Positions 1-11,345 of a stretch of DNA of 64,000 bases are shown piece by piece. Position numbers and translations under genes: made by a program. The stretch's first letter is position 1, and every line of letters starts with the position of its first letter. Source of the stretch: Kalaharituber pfeilii (Eukaryota > Ascomycota > Pezizomycetes > Pezizales > Pezizaceae); NCBI GenBank assembly GCA_015179045.1, contig WHUZ01000001.1, positions 248,001 through 312,000 on the forward strand. The letters are read 5' to 3'. The notes under the pieces are model-generated. The model did not search any database. It was not told the DNA's origin and saw only the letters and a list, made by a program, of their open reading frames with translations.

Positions 1-269
1 CAGGATTGTCTGTTGGTAATTACTACATTTTTATTATAATTCTTGATTTTGTAGTACTATCAGTAACACTAGTGAAAATCTTGATTCCTCTGGTTACGTA
101 AGTATTTTTTTTAGATACTTCAAATTGAAGTTGGTTTCTTATTTTTCGTTCAATATTATATCATACAAATATTGTCGTCTCCTATAATATTTTCATCTTC
201 TATACAACCTAGATACTTATTTTTAATTCTAACTCCTTTTCGAGAAATTTTTGAATTAGCTCCTACTTA

Positions 270-1760
270 ACAAGTCTCTAAATCAGCTTCTATTTGATAG
301 ATTATTGGATATACCTGCTCGATAAATCTCTAAATTTGCTTCTGCTCAATATGGTATTGGATCTATTCTTGCTCTATGAGCCACTGAATCTACGGTGGCT
401 TTTACTCTTTTGGATAGGTTACTAAATCAGCTTCTACTTAATAGATTCTCTGATCAGCTTTTACTTGACAAGTTACTGGATCAACTCCTACTCGATAAGC
501 TGCTAGATTAACTTCTACTCAATAAGTCAGTGAGCCAGCTCCTACTCAGTAGACTTCTAAAACAGCTCCTACTTCATAGGTCACTGGATCAGCTCCTGCT
601 CGATGAGTCACTGTATTAGTTCCTGCTCGATAAGCCACTGGATCAGGCTTCTGCTCAATGAGTTACTCGATTAGTTCCTGTTCGATAAGTCACTGGATCA
701 GCTCCCACTCAATAAGTCACTGGATCAGCTTCTACTCAATAGATCTCTAAACCAGCTCATATTTAGTAGGTCGACGAATTACTAGATCTGCTCTTAATCC
801 ATAGGCTAGTGGGCTAGCTGCTACTTGATAGTCCTCTAAATCAGTTTATATTTGATAGAGCACTCGATTAGCTTCTACTCGATAAGCTGCTGGATTAGTT
901 CATAGTCAATAGGTTAGTAGGCCAACTATTACTTAATTAATATCTAAACTAGTTCCTCCTTAATAGGTTACTAAATCAGCTCCTACTCATTAGGTAGATC
1001 AGCTCTTGCTCGATAGGTTAGTGGGCCAGCTCCTGCTCGATAGATTTATGAGCCAACTCCTACTTGATAGACCTCTAAACCAGCTCCTGTTCAATAGGTT
1101 ACTAGATCCACTCCAGCTCGATAGGTTGTTGGATCAGCTTCTACCCAAGTATGGCTTTACATCAGCTCTTGCTCGATAGGTTAATAGACTAGCTCCTGCT
1201 TGGTAAGTCAGTGAGCTAACTTTTACTCAATAGATCTCTAAACCTGCTCCTGCTCGATAGATTACTAGATCCACTCCAGCTCAATAGGTTGCTAGATCAG
1301 CTTCTGCTCGAGTAGGTCTTTAGATTAGCTCTTGCTCAATAGGTTAGTAGACCAGCTCCTGTTCGGTACATCAGTGAGCTAACCTATACTCGATAGCCCT
1401 CTAAACCAGCTCCTGCTCGATAGATTACTGGATCCACTCCAGCTCGATAGGTTGTTAGATCAGCTGCTACTCGAGTAGATCTTTAGATCAGCTCTTACTC
1501 GATAGGCTAGTAAGTTAGCTCCTGCTCAGTAAGTCAGTAAGCTAACTTCTATTCGATAGACTTCTGAACTAGCTCCTGCTCGATAGGTTCATAAATTTAT
1601 TTCAAGTCAATAGGTTACTGCATTAGCTTCTGCTTGAGTAGATCTCTAGATCACTTCTCGCTCGGTAAGTTATTAAATTGTTTTCTATTTAGCAGATTAC
1701 AAAACTAATACCTGTCGAGTAAACTGATCAAAATTAGCTTCTACTTGGTAAGTTCCCATA
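270..1760. repeat. Satellite array 1, 27-bp units with higher-order period
   Basis: The stretch is made of diverged units of about 27 bp built on AGCTCCTGCTCGATAGGTTA. Several unit types recur in a fixed order: one with the two short words CCACTCCAGC and GTTGCTGGAT, one with CTCGAGTAGGTCTTTAGAT, one with GGTTAGTAGGC, one with GGTAAGTCAGTGAGC and one with GATAGACCTCTAAAC. The order repeats roughly every 163 bp, best preserved from about 1080 to 1620. No coding potential is visible. The first 270 bases are AT-rich and show nothing recognisable. Confidence 0.85.
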
Positions 1761-1907
1761 TTATTTAAACTAGCTATTCTATTCTATTCTAATCAACTTT
1801 TTTTGCGACTTTACTAGTACATCTGCTGTCTACTACGATTTCCCTCCACTGCTTATACTACATATATACTGCTTACACGTTTCCATTTTATCCATCAACT
1901 ATACAAG

Positions 1908-2862
1908 ATGCCTCAGCTATATAGTGCCATTTTGCATACTTCTACCCCAATATACTCAATTCATATGGATTCTATACAAAAATCTATATATACCCGGCGG
2001 TTAGAAGAGGAAATTTGGATCGATTCGAGCTATAATATAATATCGGTGGATTCGAAGTTTCCAAAAAATACTGAAATTCCAATACAGAATTCATACATCT
2101 TCGCCGATAGGATATTCATAGTGAAAAAAATCGATAATTCACTAAGTTTCCAATTACGAGCACTTCATATATCCCAGTATGTAATTTCTATTTATTGAAT
2201 TTTATTACTACTATTATCTGCTAACTAGAGAAAAAAAAAATAGGTATGGTAATCTGAATGACGAAGATTATATAGCCAAATGTCCTCAGACTCAATCTTC
2301 GACTCTTAATATCATTGGAGTCGTTAGAAAAACCTTTGATGTTCATAGTGATATCAAAGATTATAATCCTCGGTCATTTGAGTTAAGTACTTCGATTTTT
2401 GATACTCGAGAATCCCCTGCTTTATATACAGTCATGTGTTTTATTCCACAGGATACCAGGTTTCAAAATACTCTTTTACCTACCTCTCGAGCTCCTGTTT
2501 CTATTTTTGGAATTCTTATAGGAATTCATACTCCGAGTAACAATATTGCTTTATTGCTTTCTGATATTGTTTTTTTATCTGCCCGAAATGCAATTGATTT
2601 TTCCAATACTACTACTGATGAAGGATTACAAGACCCTGAGTTCTCAAGCCCAAAACGAAAATGGAACAAGCGGAGAAAAAATACAAGAGTTGAACAAAAA
2701 AGCAAAAGGGTAAAAGTGAGTTCAGTTAATATACCTTCTTCATCTCCAATGTCATCAATTATAGTTTCATCGGAGCAGACAAATTCTACTTTAGTTGGAC
2801 AGAAAAATACAAGTACGATGTCTAATATATTAGTACCACAAGATATATTAGATATTTCTTGA
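1908..2862 (+). CDS. Hypothetical 295-aa two-exon protein beside the Helitron
   Basis: Exon 1 is 1908-2176 and exon 2 is 2244-2862. The intron 2177-2243 has GTATGT at its 5' end, a CTAAC branch site and TAG at its 3' end; joining at phase 2 gives 296 codons including the stop TGA. The N-terminal two thirds are a mix of short hydrophobic and polar segments that could be beta-rich, including IFADRIFIVKKID and FGILIGIHTPSNN. The C-terminal third is basic (SPKRKWNKRRKNTRV, then KSKRVKV) followed by a Ser/Thr-rich tail, which suggests a nuclear or nucleic-acid-binding protein. It lies between the two satellite arrays and reads toward the Helitron. Helitrons of several lineages carry single-strand-binding OB-fold accessory genes, and that is a possible role by position. 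I do not recognise the family, so function is not assigned. Confidence 0.6.
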
Positions 2863-3060
2863 GAGGAGGATAATATTTGTAAAGAGGGAATGGATGTATT
2901 ATCAGTTTACACTAATACTGTTACTTCGTCACCTGAGGCAGATTCTTGATAGCAGTATGTTTTTTTTGTTTTTTTTGTTTTTTTTTAATATTAATCCTAT
3001 ACTGCACTATGAGCTATAGCAAAATTACAACCAATTACTCGATTAATTATTTAATTACCT

Positions 3061-4420
3061 ACTATTTGATCGATCACTAGATCAGCTTCTGCTTGAGAAG
3101 CTATTAAATTAGCTCTTGCTCGATAAGTTAATAGGTCAACTCCTATACAAATCAGCTTATGCTCCATAGGCCAGTAGTAGCCAGACTACAGTAGTAGTCT
3201 CGTGACAGTCAGTAGATCAACTTCTACTCAATTAATTCCTGCTCGATAAGTCAGTAACTAAACTCTCAACCAATAGATCTCCAAACTAACTCATATTTAA
3301 TAAATTATTGGATCTGCTTCAACTTGATAAGCTACTGGATCAGCTCCTAGCTAATAAGTTAGTAGGTCAGCTCCTACCCAACAAATCTCTAAACCAGTTC
3401 CTTCTTGATAGGTTACTGAATCAGCTCCTACTCAGTAGGTAGATCAGCTCTTGCTCGATAGGTTTAGTGGGCCAGCTCCTGCTCGATAGATATATAAGCT
3501 AACTCCTACTTGATAGACCTCTAAACTAGCTCCTACTCGATAGGTTATTGGATCCATGCCAGCTCGATAGGTTGCTGGATCAGCTTCTGCTCGAGTATGT
3601 CTTTACATCAGCTCTTGCTTGATAGGTTAGTAGACCAACTCCTACTCAGTAAGTCAGTGAGCTAACTTTTACTTGATAGCTCTCTAAACCAGCTCCTGCT
3701 CGATAGGTTGCTGGATCAGCTTCTACTCGAGTAGGTCTTTAGATCAGCTTTTGCTCAATAGGTTAGTAGGCCAGCTCCTGCTCGATAAGTCAGTGAGCTA
3801 ACTTCTACTCAATAGAGCTCTAAACCAGCTCCTGCTCGATAAGTTACTGAATTCATTCCAGCTCCATAGGTTGCTGGATCACTGCAGCTCCTACTCGAGT
3901 AGGTCTTTAGATTAGCTCTTACTCAATAGGCTAGTGAGTTAACTCCTGCTCGGTAACTCAGTGAGCTAACTTCTACTCAATAGACTTCTAAACTAGCTCC
4001 TACTCAATAGGTTCGTGGATTCGTTCCAGCTTGATAAGTTGTTGGATTAGCTTCTACTTAAGTAGATCTCTAGATCAGCTCTTGCTCGATAGGTTCGTGG
4101 GTTAGCTCCTGCTCGGTAAGTCAATGAGCCAACTTCTACTCGATAGACCTCTAAACCAGCTTCTGCTTGATAGGTTAGTAGATTCATTCCAGCTCGATAG
4201 GTTACTAGATCAGCTTCTGCTCGAGTAGGTCTTTAAATTAGCTCTTGCTCGATAGGTTAGTAGGCCAGCTCCTGCCCGCCCTGCTCGATAGGTTACTGGG
4301 TCCACTCCAACTCGATAGGTTACTGGATCAACTTCTGCTTGCTCGAGTAGGTCTTTACATCAGCTCTTGCTCGATAGGTTAGTAAGTTAGCTCCTGCTCA
4401 GTAAGTTAATGAAAATATGA
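3061..4420. repeat. Satellite array 2, same family as array 1
   Basis: These are the same 27-bp units as array 1 and in the same orientation. The marker unit containing CTCTAAACCAGCTCCTGCTCG recurs near 3521, 3682, 3819, 3984 and 4148, giving steps of about 161, 137, 165 and 164 bp; the short step lacks one unit. Together with array 1 it brackets the 1908-2862 gene. The sequence from 4421 to 4600 is AT-rich with nothing assigned. Confidence 0.85.
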
Positions 4421-4617
4421 GCTACTCGGCTCATAAGAATATGGCTAATAATAAGAATCTACACTATTTAGTTAGCTAATAAACTAATAGGTGTGGCACT
4501 AGATAGAGTACATAATAATCTATTTAAAGTGTACGATAAACCACTTAATAATATATTCTACAGTTAATAGTTATTCATTCAAGTACAAGTTTTTTAATAT
4601 TGAATCTCTTACAAATG

Positions 4618-5180
4618 CCTATTCTTCGAACCCAACGACAGCAGATCCGCCGGCAGATCCGCCGGCAGCAGTCTCGAATATTACAACAGCAGATACAACA
4701 GGAGCATATACAGCAACAGCAGCTACAAAGACAGCAAACTCGACGACAGCAAGTTCGACGACAGCAAGCTCGACGACAGCAAGCTCGACGGCAGCAAGCT
4801 CGACAACAAGTCCGACATTTACAACAAATCCGGCCACAGCAAGCACAACCACAACAAGCACAACTACAGCAGGTGCAACCACAGCAGATACAACTACAGC
4901 AAGCATTACAGCAAGTACAACAGCAAGTATGGCAACAACAAGCACAACAGCAAATACGACAACAGCACATACAACCACCACAGGTACAACAGCAGCAGGT
5001 ACAACAACAAGTACAATCCCAACAAGTACCACAGCTGCAACCACGACAGCAGCAACCATGACGGCAGCAACCACGATGGCAGCAACCACGACAGCGCAAC
5101 CACGACGGTAGCAACCACGACGGCAGCAACCTCGACGGCAGCAACCACGACAGCAGCAACCACGACAGCAGCAAATACAA
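4618..5180 (+). repeat. CAG/CAA-type Gln-rich coding minisatellite
   Basis: A degenerate triplet-based repeat (CGACAGCAA, CAACCACGACAG and similar) covers about 560 bp. Read in one frame it gives glutamine with interspersed R, P, I and V; in others Thr/Ala or Ser. The last part, from 5112, is in the same frame as the Helitron replicase, running QQQPRQQQIQQLPWW into it. A TAG at 5109-5111 (CGGTAG where neighbouring units have CGGCAG) and frame changes break the upstream part. The tract was probably the Gln-rich N-terminus of the replicase. The long Cys-, Leu- and Val-rich antisense reading frames are shadows of this repeat. Confidence 0.75.
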
Positions 5181-8100
5181 CAACTTCCTTGGTGGGATAA
5201 ATTACCATTGGATATCGAATATTTTACTATAAGATCTATATCTTGGTCACATATCTGTACTTTCTGTAATACACAACTTTTAAATACAGAAAAAAATGGG
5301 TGGTGTTGCGAGAAAGGGAAGTATAATCTACCTCCATTACGTCCTTTACCTGCTACATTTCAGGATTTACTGCATAATAATTTAATTAATTTTTCTGCAC
5401 TATCACGAGTAGCAAATAATCTTTTTGCTTTTACTGCAATTGGATCAACAGGAGAATTCATCCACCACCATGGACCTGCGAATGTAGCAATAACTGGACG
5501 AGTATATCATCGTCTTCTCGATTTAGAGACAGGAAACCATTCATTACGTTGGTTTTTATATGACAGTTCTTCCCGGGCATCAATTGGTGAACAACATGGT
5601 TTACCTAGCTGGGTAATTAATATACTTGCACAAACCTTACAGGCAGTTAATCCATTTATTATTCAACTACGTAATGCTATTCAAACAGTTCCTGACAGAC
5701 AAGAACCTCTTGCAATTGAACTAGCTATTCCACCAGGTGCATCAGAAGTTGCAGCTATCATCAATGCCTACAACCTCACTCATGTTGAATCTCGCAAAAT
5801 TGTCGTTTACCATAAAGGTCCTGTCTCTGCACAATTCATCAATATCTTATCTCCTCAGTATGAACCTTTACAATATCCAATATTATTTCCCCGAGGTGAT
5901 TTAGGATGGTGTCTTGAACTAAAAAAGCAGAAATTAACACAATGCGCATATTATCGATACCGGCTACTTACAGAGCCTCGATTTCGGCAACTAGGTCACC
6001 TAACCTGTGAATATGTAGTAGATATGTATTCACGAGCAGAAGAAGAAAGACTAAACTATCTTTTACAAGGCCGTCAACAACAACAGCTACAATCTGGAAC
6101 CGAATCTTCAGGATGCTATAATATGCTTCCTATCTCATTTTTAGGATCCCGTGCTTGGGCAGCAGAGCAGGTTGCTGATGCATTAGCTTTAGCAAGGCAA
6201 TATGGAAAACCTTCATTCTTTATTACTATGACAACTAATCCTCATTGGCCTGAAATTGAATCTTGCTTACAACCAGGACAAACTGCTGCTGATATTCCTG
6301 AAGTTGTTTGCCGGGTATTTAAAGCCCGCTTATCTTCATTATTTAAGCTTTTATATCAATATTTTGAAAAAATTATATATATAGTACGAGTGGTTGAATT
6401 TCAGAAAAGAGGGTTATCTCACTGCCATATACTTTTCAAGGTTTACCCTGAACTCCCTTTTGAAAAAATTGATCAAGTTGTTGCTGAACTTCCAAACCCT
6501 TCTATATTTTCAAAGCTTTATGACTTAGTACGAAGATTTCAGATACATCCTACTAACCATTTATCTACTACTTATAGTAGATGTAATAAGAATGGCAAAT
6601 GTTGCTTTGAATTTCCATATCCAATTCAAGAAAATACTATTCTTGATGAACTTGGTCGAGTACACTATCACTGACAATACTCTCAGGATCAATAGGTTGC
6701 TTCTTATATTCCTTTTTTAGTTAAAGCTCTTAAGTGCCATATTCATATTGATATATGTTTTACTATTTATGCATTTATGTATTTATATAAATATTTGTTT
6801 AAAGGCCCTAACTATACAAGATTTTCAATTCAGCATGCTAATGATAATACAGACATTGAGGAAGCTAATAAATTTCAGGATTATATTAATGGACGTTATT
6901 TATCATCTACTGAAGCTATTTGAAGAATTTTTAATTTTCATATTACAAGGCAAACACCTGCAGTTATAGCACTTCCTATTCATTTACCTTCTTAAAATTT
7001 ATATCAAATATCTCGCCAAACTGAGATATCAAATACTTCTAATCTTCTACGTTATTTTGCTAGACTCAAGCTTCCTCAATTTTAATTATTAACTTATATT
7101 GAATTCTTTTTCCAATATAGACATATATCTGTTAGTTCTCGACCAAATGGTATTTTGAAAGCTAATGAATGGTTTGAACAACCTCAAGGTATTGATTTTC
7201 ATGGGCTGTCTTTTCCTTTACAAATTGTTAAAAAAAAGAGTGAAAGAACCAATTATCTGTCGTTTAAGATCTGTTTCCCCTAAAGTCGGTGAGCGTTTTT
7301 ATCTTCGAGCCTTACTTCTACATAAATCTGCATTTTCATTTCGTGATCTACAGACAGTTGATGGTATTATTTATTCTACTTTTCAAGAAGCTGCCAAAGC
7401 TCTCGGTCTTTTTGAAAATGAACATGAAGCTCATCAAGCTCTCAATGAGGCTGTGAGCTTATATTATCGTCCTAACCAACTGCGGTTTCTCTTTGCTCAT
7501 CTTCTTCTTGATATACCAACTCCTGCTCTTTCATTATGGGATACTTTTAAGACTTATCTCTGTGCAGATTTTTTAGTTAATGTCCGTACAGGTACTACTA
7601 CTCTTTCCGAAGCTGCTATTGAAGCTAAAGGGTATGATAAAGGATTACGGGCAATAGGCAAAATTTTATCAACACAGGCTGCGTCTTTATCACAGTTTGG
7701 ATTACCAGAACCTAGAAATACTAGAAATTCGGAACTACAATTCGAACAACAAACTCTCCAAACTGAAAACTATTCCTATGACCTGTCAGCAATCCAATTA
7801 ACTTCCGAGCAACAAACGATATTCAGTACAATTCTTCACGATATCCAACAACAAAACCACCATCATTATTTCATCGATGCATGAGCAGGTCGGGGGAAAA
7901 CTTTTGCCGTTCAAGTGTTGGTGAATTATTTGCGTGCTCAACAATACATTGTATTAATTTGTGGAACAACAGCTTTAAGTATTATTATATATCCTAGAGG
8001 AAGAACAGCACATTCAGCCTTCGGAATTCCAGTTACTGAGAATAATACCGAACTCACATCAACAATTGGGAAAAATTCATTCCGTGCCGAGTTCTTAAGA

Positions 8101-9284
8101 CATGCTCGACTTATTGTCTGGGAAGAATTACCAATGGCAAACAAAACAGCTTTAGAATGTGCTGACCAGTTATTACGCTATATAAGAGATAACGATATAC
8201 CCTTTGGCAATTGTACATTTGTTGGCTTAGGTGACTTTCGCCAAGTTGGACCTGTTGTTCGTGGTGGTGGAATGTCTGAAGTATTAGCAAGTAGTGTCAA
8301 ATTTTCACATTTGTGGAAAGAATTTATTAGCCTTGCTCTTACTATTCCGATCCGAGATGCTCAAGATCCTGCATATTCACAATGGGTGGATTCTATTGGA
8401 AATGGAAATCCGGATACCTCGAAATATGAAGTTAATATGGCCCACGTACAGTCCTTTACAACTCACGAGGAAGCTATTGAATTCTTATACCCTATACCAG
8501 TATTATTAAATCCTGAAGAAGCTATTCGACGGAATTTCCTAAGTCCCTTTAATAACTCAGTACAAGAATTCAATAGTAAAATAATAGATATACTTCCTGG
8601 TGTGGCCTGTAAGTATTCTACGATTCCTAACTATATGTAATAGATATATATTAAATAGAAAATAGATACATACCATAGTTACGACCGAATTAAAGAAGCT
8701 GAAGAAAATCAACCAGGTCTCAATGGTCCACCACCTGCCAGCATTGCTCCCGATTATCTTGCACTCTTAAATGATTCTGGAATTCCTCCACATTCTCTTC
8801 ACCTTAAGTCCTTAATGATATGCAACCTCGCACACAACCTATCGATAGAAAAAGGATTAGTGAAAAATGCCCGAGTTATTGTTCAACGCTGCCATAAGGA
8901 TTTTGTGGTTGTAAGGCTAATCTCCACAAACTCTGCAAACTCAAATCTAATACCACATACAAATACCGAATCTGATGCAGATATTTGCTTACCTCGCATC
9001 ACCTTCACCTTCAAGCCAAAATTCTGCTCATGGAGTGTTGAACGTCGGCAATTTCCTTTGCGCCCTGCATATGCAACCACCATCAATAGCTGCCAGGGAT
9101 TAACTTTAGATCGTGTCGTTTTAGATTTAACTATACCTGTTTTTGCTCATGGTCAATTATATACCAGTGTTTCTAGAGTTCGTAAACTTGAAGATATCGC
9201 AATTCTGAAATTATTACCTCCTAATCAGCCTGTTTCTCTAAATCAAAACACGACTACAAATATTGTATATCAGCCTCTCATTCA

Positions 9285-9288
<4 letters not shown>
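5112..9288 (+). pseudogene. Helitron Rep-helicase, decayed
   Basis: This is the Rep-helicase of a rolling-circle Helitron. Frame 5112-7280 carries an N-terminal zinc-finger-like HICTFCNT...WCCEKGKY, the Helitron_like_N core (GSRAWAAEQVADALA, FFITMTTNPHWPEI), the two-histidine Rep motif in FQKRGLSHCHILFK, and the Tyr motif MYLYKYLFKG near 6779-6808. The frame changes by one near 7250-7280. The second part carries VGERFYLRALL, a Walker A AGRGKT near 7885-7902, Walker B-type LIVWEELPM, GLGDFRQVGPVV, and the terminal RPAYATTINSCQG and QLYTSVSRVR helicase motifs. An intron 8613-8678 (GTATTC..CTAAC..TAG, 66 nt) keeps frame. In-frame stops lie at 6672, 6693, 6921, 6993, 7083 and 7882. Several sit where family members have Trp or Gln, so TGG to TGA or CAA/CAG to TAA/TAG changes explain them. 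It is not functional as it stands. Confidence 0.93.
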
Positions 9289-9330
<42 letters not shown>

Positions 9331-9332
9331 AA

Positions 9333-9930
9333 TTATTCCTCTATTTCTTCTACCTCTTGGTCGTTAACTACTATATCATCCATTTCCTTTTTACTAATCA
9401 ATCCTTCATGATATTTTTTCCATATTGATTCCAACCTGTTAGATATCGCAAAACTCAAAACAATCTGCTCAAAACATCCTGAATTTGCCATCAACGAGGT
9501 CCCATGAATATCTTTAGGTCGAAAAATAATACAACTATCAACTGCTTGCTGTACACGAATATGGTATTGTGCAATATAAAAGTTAGCACCAACTTCAAAA
9601 CTAGCAGTACCATTACCATATAAGCGTGATGTTGTCCATATTGGCAAATATATAGTTCCATTCTTTTCGTTATGCATATATCGTGCATAATTAATAGCTG
9701 TCTGCCCTGATGGTAGGGCAAAAGGTTGCCGCCAAAAGGTATGTTTCAACCCACCCATATCGACAGTATACCGGTCAACAGGTAGCTATCTGCTCCATCA
9801 TACTTGCTAAAACTTTCGGCACTCGGAATATCCCACTGCTGAATAAAAGAAAGTACTGCTTCACTCATTTGTTCAACTATAATCGGATAATCCAAAAAAG
9901 ATCCCAAATGATACAAACAATACTCCTAAA
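9333..9930 (-). pseudogene. Hypothetical ORF convergent with the Helitron, frameshifted
   Basis: On the minus strand a coding-like stretch starts before 9930 (EYCLYHLGSFLDYP) and continues to about 9770. It then shifts frame and continues as the 141-residue reading frame 9758-9333. The downstream part has YARYMHNEKNG, FEVGANFYIAQYHIRVQQAV and FRPKDIHGTSLMA, and ends in an acidic tail (EEIEE). The sequence is not low complexity. KDIHGTSL resembles the distal metal-binding His segment of some fungal 2-oxoglutarate oxygenases, but the other motifs were not found, so no function is assigned. It ends only 45 bp from the Helitron stop, across a long A-tract (9287-9321), which suggests both belong to one mobile unit. 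Confidence 0.45.
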
Positions 9931-10019
9931 TTCTTATATGCAGGTTTAAAAAGGGTATATCCGTATACACGAATGTAACAGCAAATATAGCAGTAAATGT
10001 AGGTGTAGACGAGACTATA

Positions 10020-10240
10020 CACGCCCAACCGTGGCCGCAGACGTGTAGCCGCAGACGTGTAGCCACAAACGTGTAGCCGCAGACGTGTAGCTGCAGACAT
10101 GTAGCCGCAGACGTGTAGCCGCAGACGTGAAACCGTGAACGTATAGCCGCAGACGTGAAACCGTGAACGTATAGCCGCAGACGTGAAACCGTGAACGTAT
10201 AGCCGCAGAGGTATAACCGTGAATGTATAGCCCTGGACGC
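10020..10240. repeat. 14-bp minisatellite passing into a 28-bp unit
   Basis: The first half is a tandem of AGCCGCAGACGTGT units of 14 bp. From about 10118 the period doubles to 28 bp, alternating AGCCGCAGACGTGA with AACCGTGAACGTAT, three times nearly perfectly. Flanking 9950-10020 and 10240-10330 have only shorter GT-rich repeats. Reading frames across it are repeat artefacts. Confidence 0.85.
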
Positions 10241-10487
10241 CGACGTAATTGTGGGCGTAATTGTGCTCGTGGTAGTAGTATTTGTGGTGGCTGTATTTGT
10301 GGTGGTTGTATTCATGATTCTGCCTGTGTGGTATAAAATAGCACACTAAAATTTTTTTTACTACCAAGACAAGACTAGGTACCATAAGTACATGGATGTT
10401 ATCCCTACATACGAGAATAATGCTACCTATCCATCTACTAAGCCCCAAAATAATTCCCTACCTAACACAAATTTAAACACAAACGAG

Positions 10488-10502
10488 GCGGCCGGAGGCC
10501 GC
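10488..10502. other. Perfect GC-rich hairpin, candidate Helitron 3' end
   Basis: GCGGCC-GGA-GGCCGC is a 6-bp perfect stem with a 3-nt loop, followed by GATAATTACTTG and then T. A short GC-rich hairpin about 10 nt before the end is typical of Helitron 3' termini. The end here would be CTTG rather than the textbook CTRR. It lies 1.2 kb downstream of the replicase on the expected side. A 5' TC terminus was not identified, so the assignment is tentative. Confidence 0.3.
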
Positions 10503-10744
10503 GATAATTACTTGTAAGATATAAGATTACGGTAGCGGTCGCTTGCATAGTTTAGCGTCAGTTATCCCGGCTTCTGTCCAGCCAGAAAGTGACTGGACAG
10601 AGACATTCCGACTACATATACTCTATACTATATGCAAGGTCCATAGGGCAGAAAGGTATCATGGTGAGAGGTATGTACAACAGCAGGTAGAAGTAGTGGT
10701 ATATGAGTGACAGTGAGTGCGAATACCAGCAGGTGGTATGAGTG

Positions 10745-10930
10745 ATAGTGTAATGGAGGTGGTAAATGCAGAGAGTTACCGTCTGCTAGGCCTTTTTATT
10801 TTTTTTTATTTTTTTGGTCACGTGACCCCGCATGCGGCTGTTCGCCATGGCAGGGCCCGTCTGCTAGGCTAAAAAGATACTTAACTAGCAATGCTTACTA
10901 TACTCATTTATGCGACTGCAACGCCATCGG
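10745..10930. repeat. Segment similar to the subterminal part of the pogo-like element
   Basis: GGAGGTGGTAAAYGCAGAGA, then TTACCGTC, CTAGGC and AAAAAGA.ACTT.ACTAG, matches 44205-44340 inside the pogo-like transposon. The family A micro-insertion at 10792-10856 interrupts it. The rest of 10505-10960 shows no gene; it may be a relic of the same transposon family. Confidence 0.55.
10792..10856 (-). mobile_element. LINE-A tail-only micro-insertion
   Basis: A T-rich tract is followed by 41 nt running from GGTCACGTGACCCC to CGCCATGGCAGGGC, the antisense of the family A 3' tail. The insert is flanked by perfect 13-bp direct repeats CCGTCTGCTAGGC at 10779-10791 and 10857-10869. The poly(A)-like end and target duplication show retroposition of the tail alone. 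Confidence 0.88.
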
Positions 10931-11125
10931 CTATCATACGTTGCTCATGTCATATTTGCATCAACCAATCGCCCATCTATGGTTGCAGTGAGCCCGTAAC
11001 AGATAGCAAGAAATAGTCATAGTGCTATATATCTGATATAACTGACTATTGGCAAGCATAGAGAATTGCCAGTCCATTAGGTTAAAAAGACAGTTCAGAG
11101 TAGGGCAAAGGAGAAGGGGACTCAC

Positions 11126-11345
11126 TAGTGGAACTGTCAATGAATCCAACAGGCCAGGCCAGGCCAGGCCAACCGGAGGCCTGGACTGGCCCGGACCGTG
11201 AATTTCTGGGCCTGGCCTGGCCTGAACAATCAGGCCAATCAGGCCGGTCCAGGCCATCCAGGCTGGCCCAGACCATTCAGGCTGGCCCAGACCATTCAGG
11301 CTGGCCCAGGCCAACCAGGCCGGTCCAGGCCATTTACGTAAATTC
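11126..11345. repeat. GGCC-rich subterminal-type repeat array
   Basis: About 220 bp of units such as CAGGCCGGTCCAGGCCATTCA and AGGCTGGCCCAGACCATTC. The same array type occurs at 13740-13845, 14757-14800, 22030-22180, 22880-23012 and 62160-62330. At 22030-23012 it forms both ends of a hAT element, so this copy is probably a remnant of that family; no TIR or target duplication was found here. From 11350 to 11760 no gene or repeat is recognised. Confidence 0.7.

Noticed and set aside
4575..5208. Long antisense reading frames rich in Cys, Leu or Val
   Set aside because: They are shadows of the CAG/CAA-type triplet repeat; composition follows directly from the repeat.
10488..10516. Definite Helitron 3' terminus
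   Set aside because: The hairpin is good but the terminal tetranucleotide is not the textbook CTRR and no 5' end was found, so it is kept only as a low-confidence feature.
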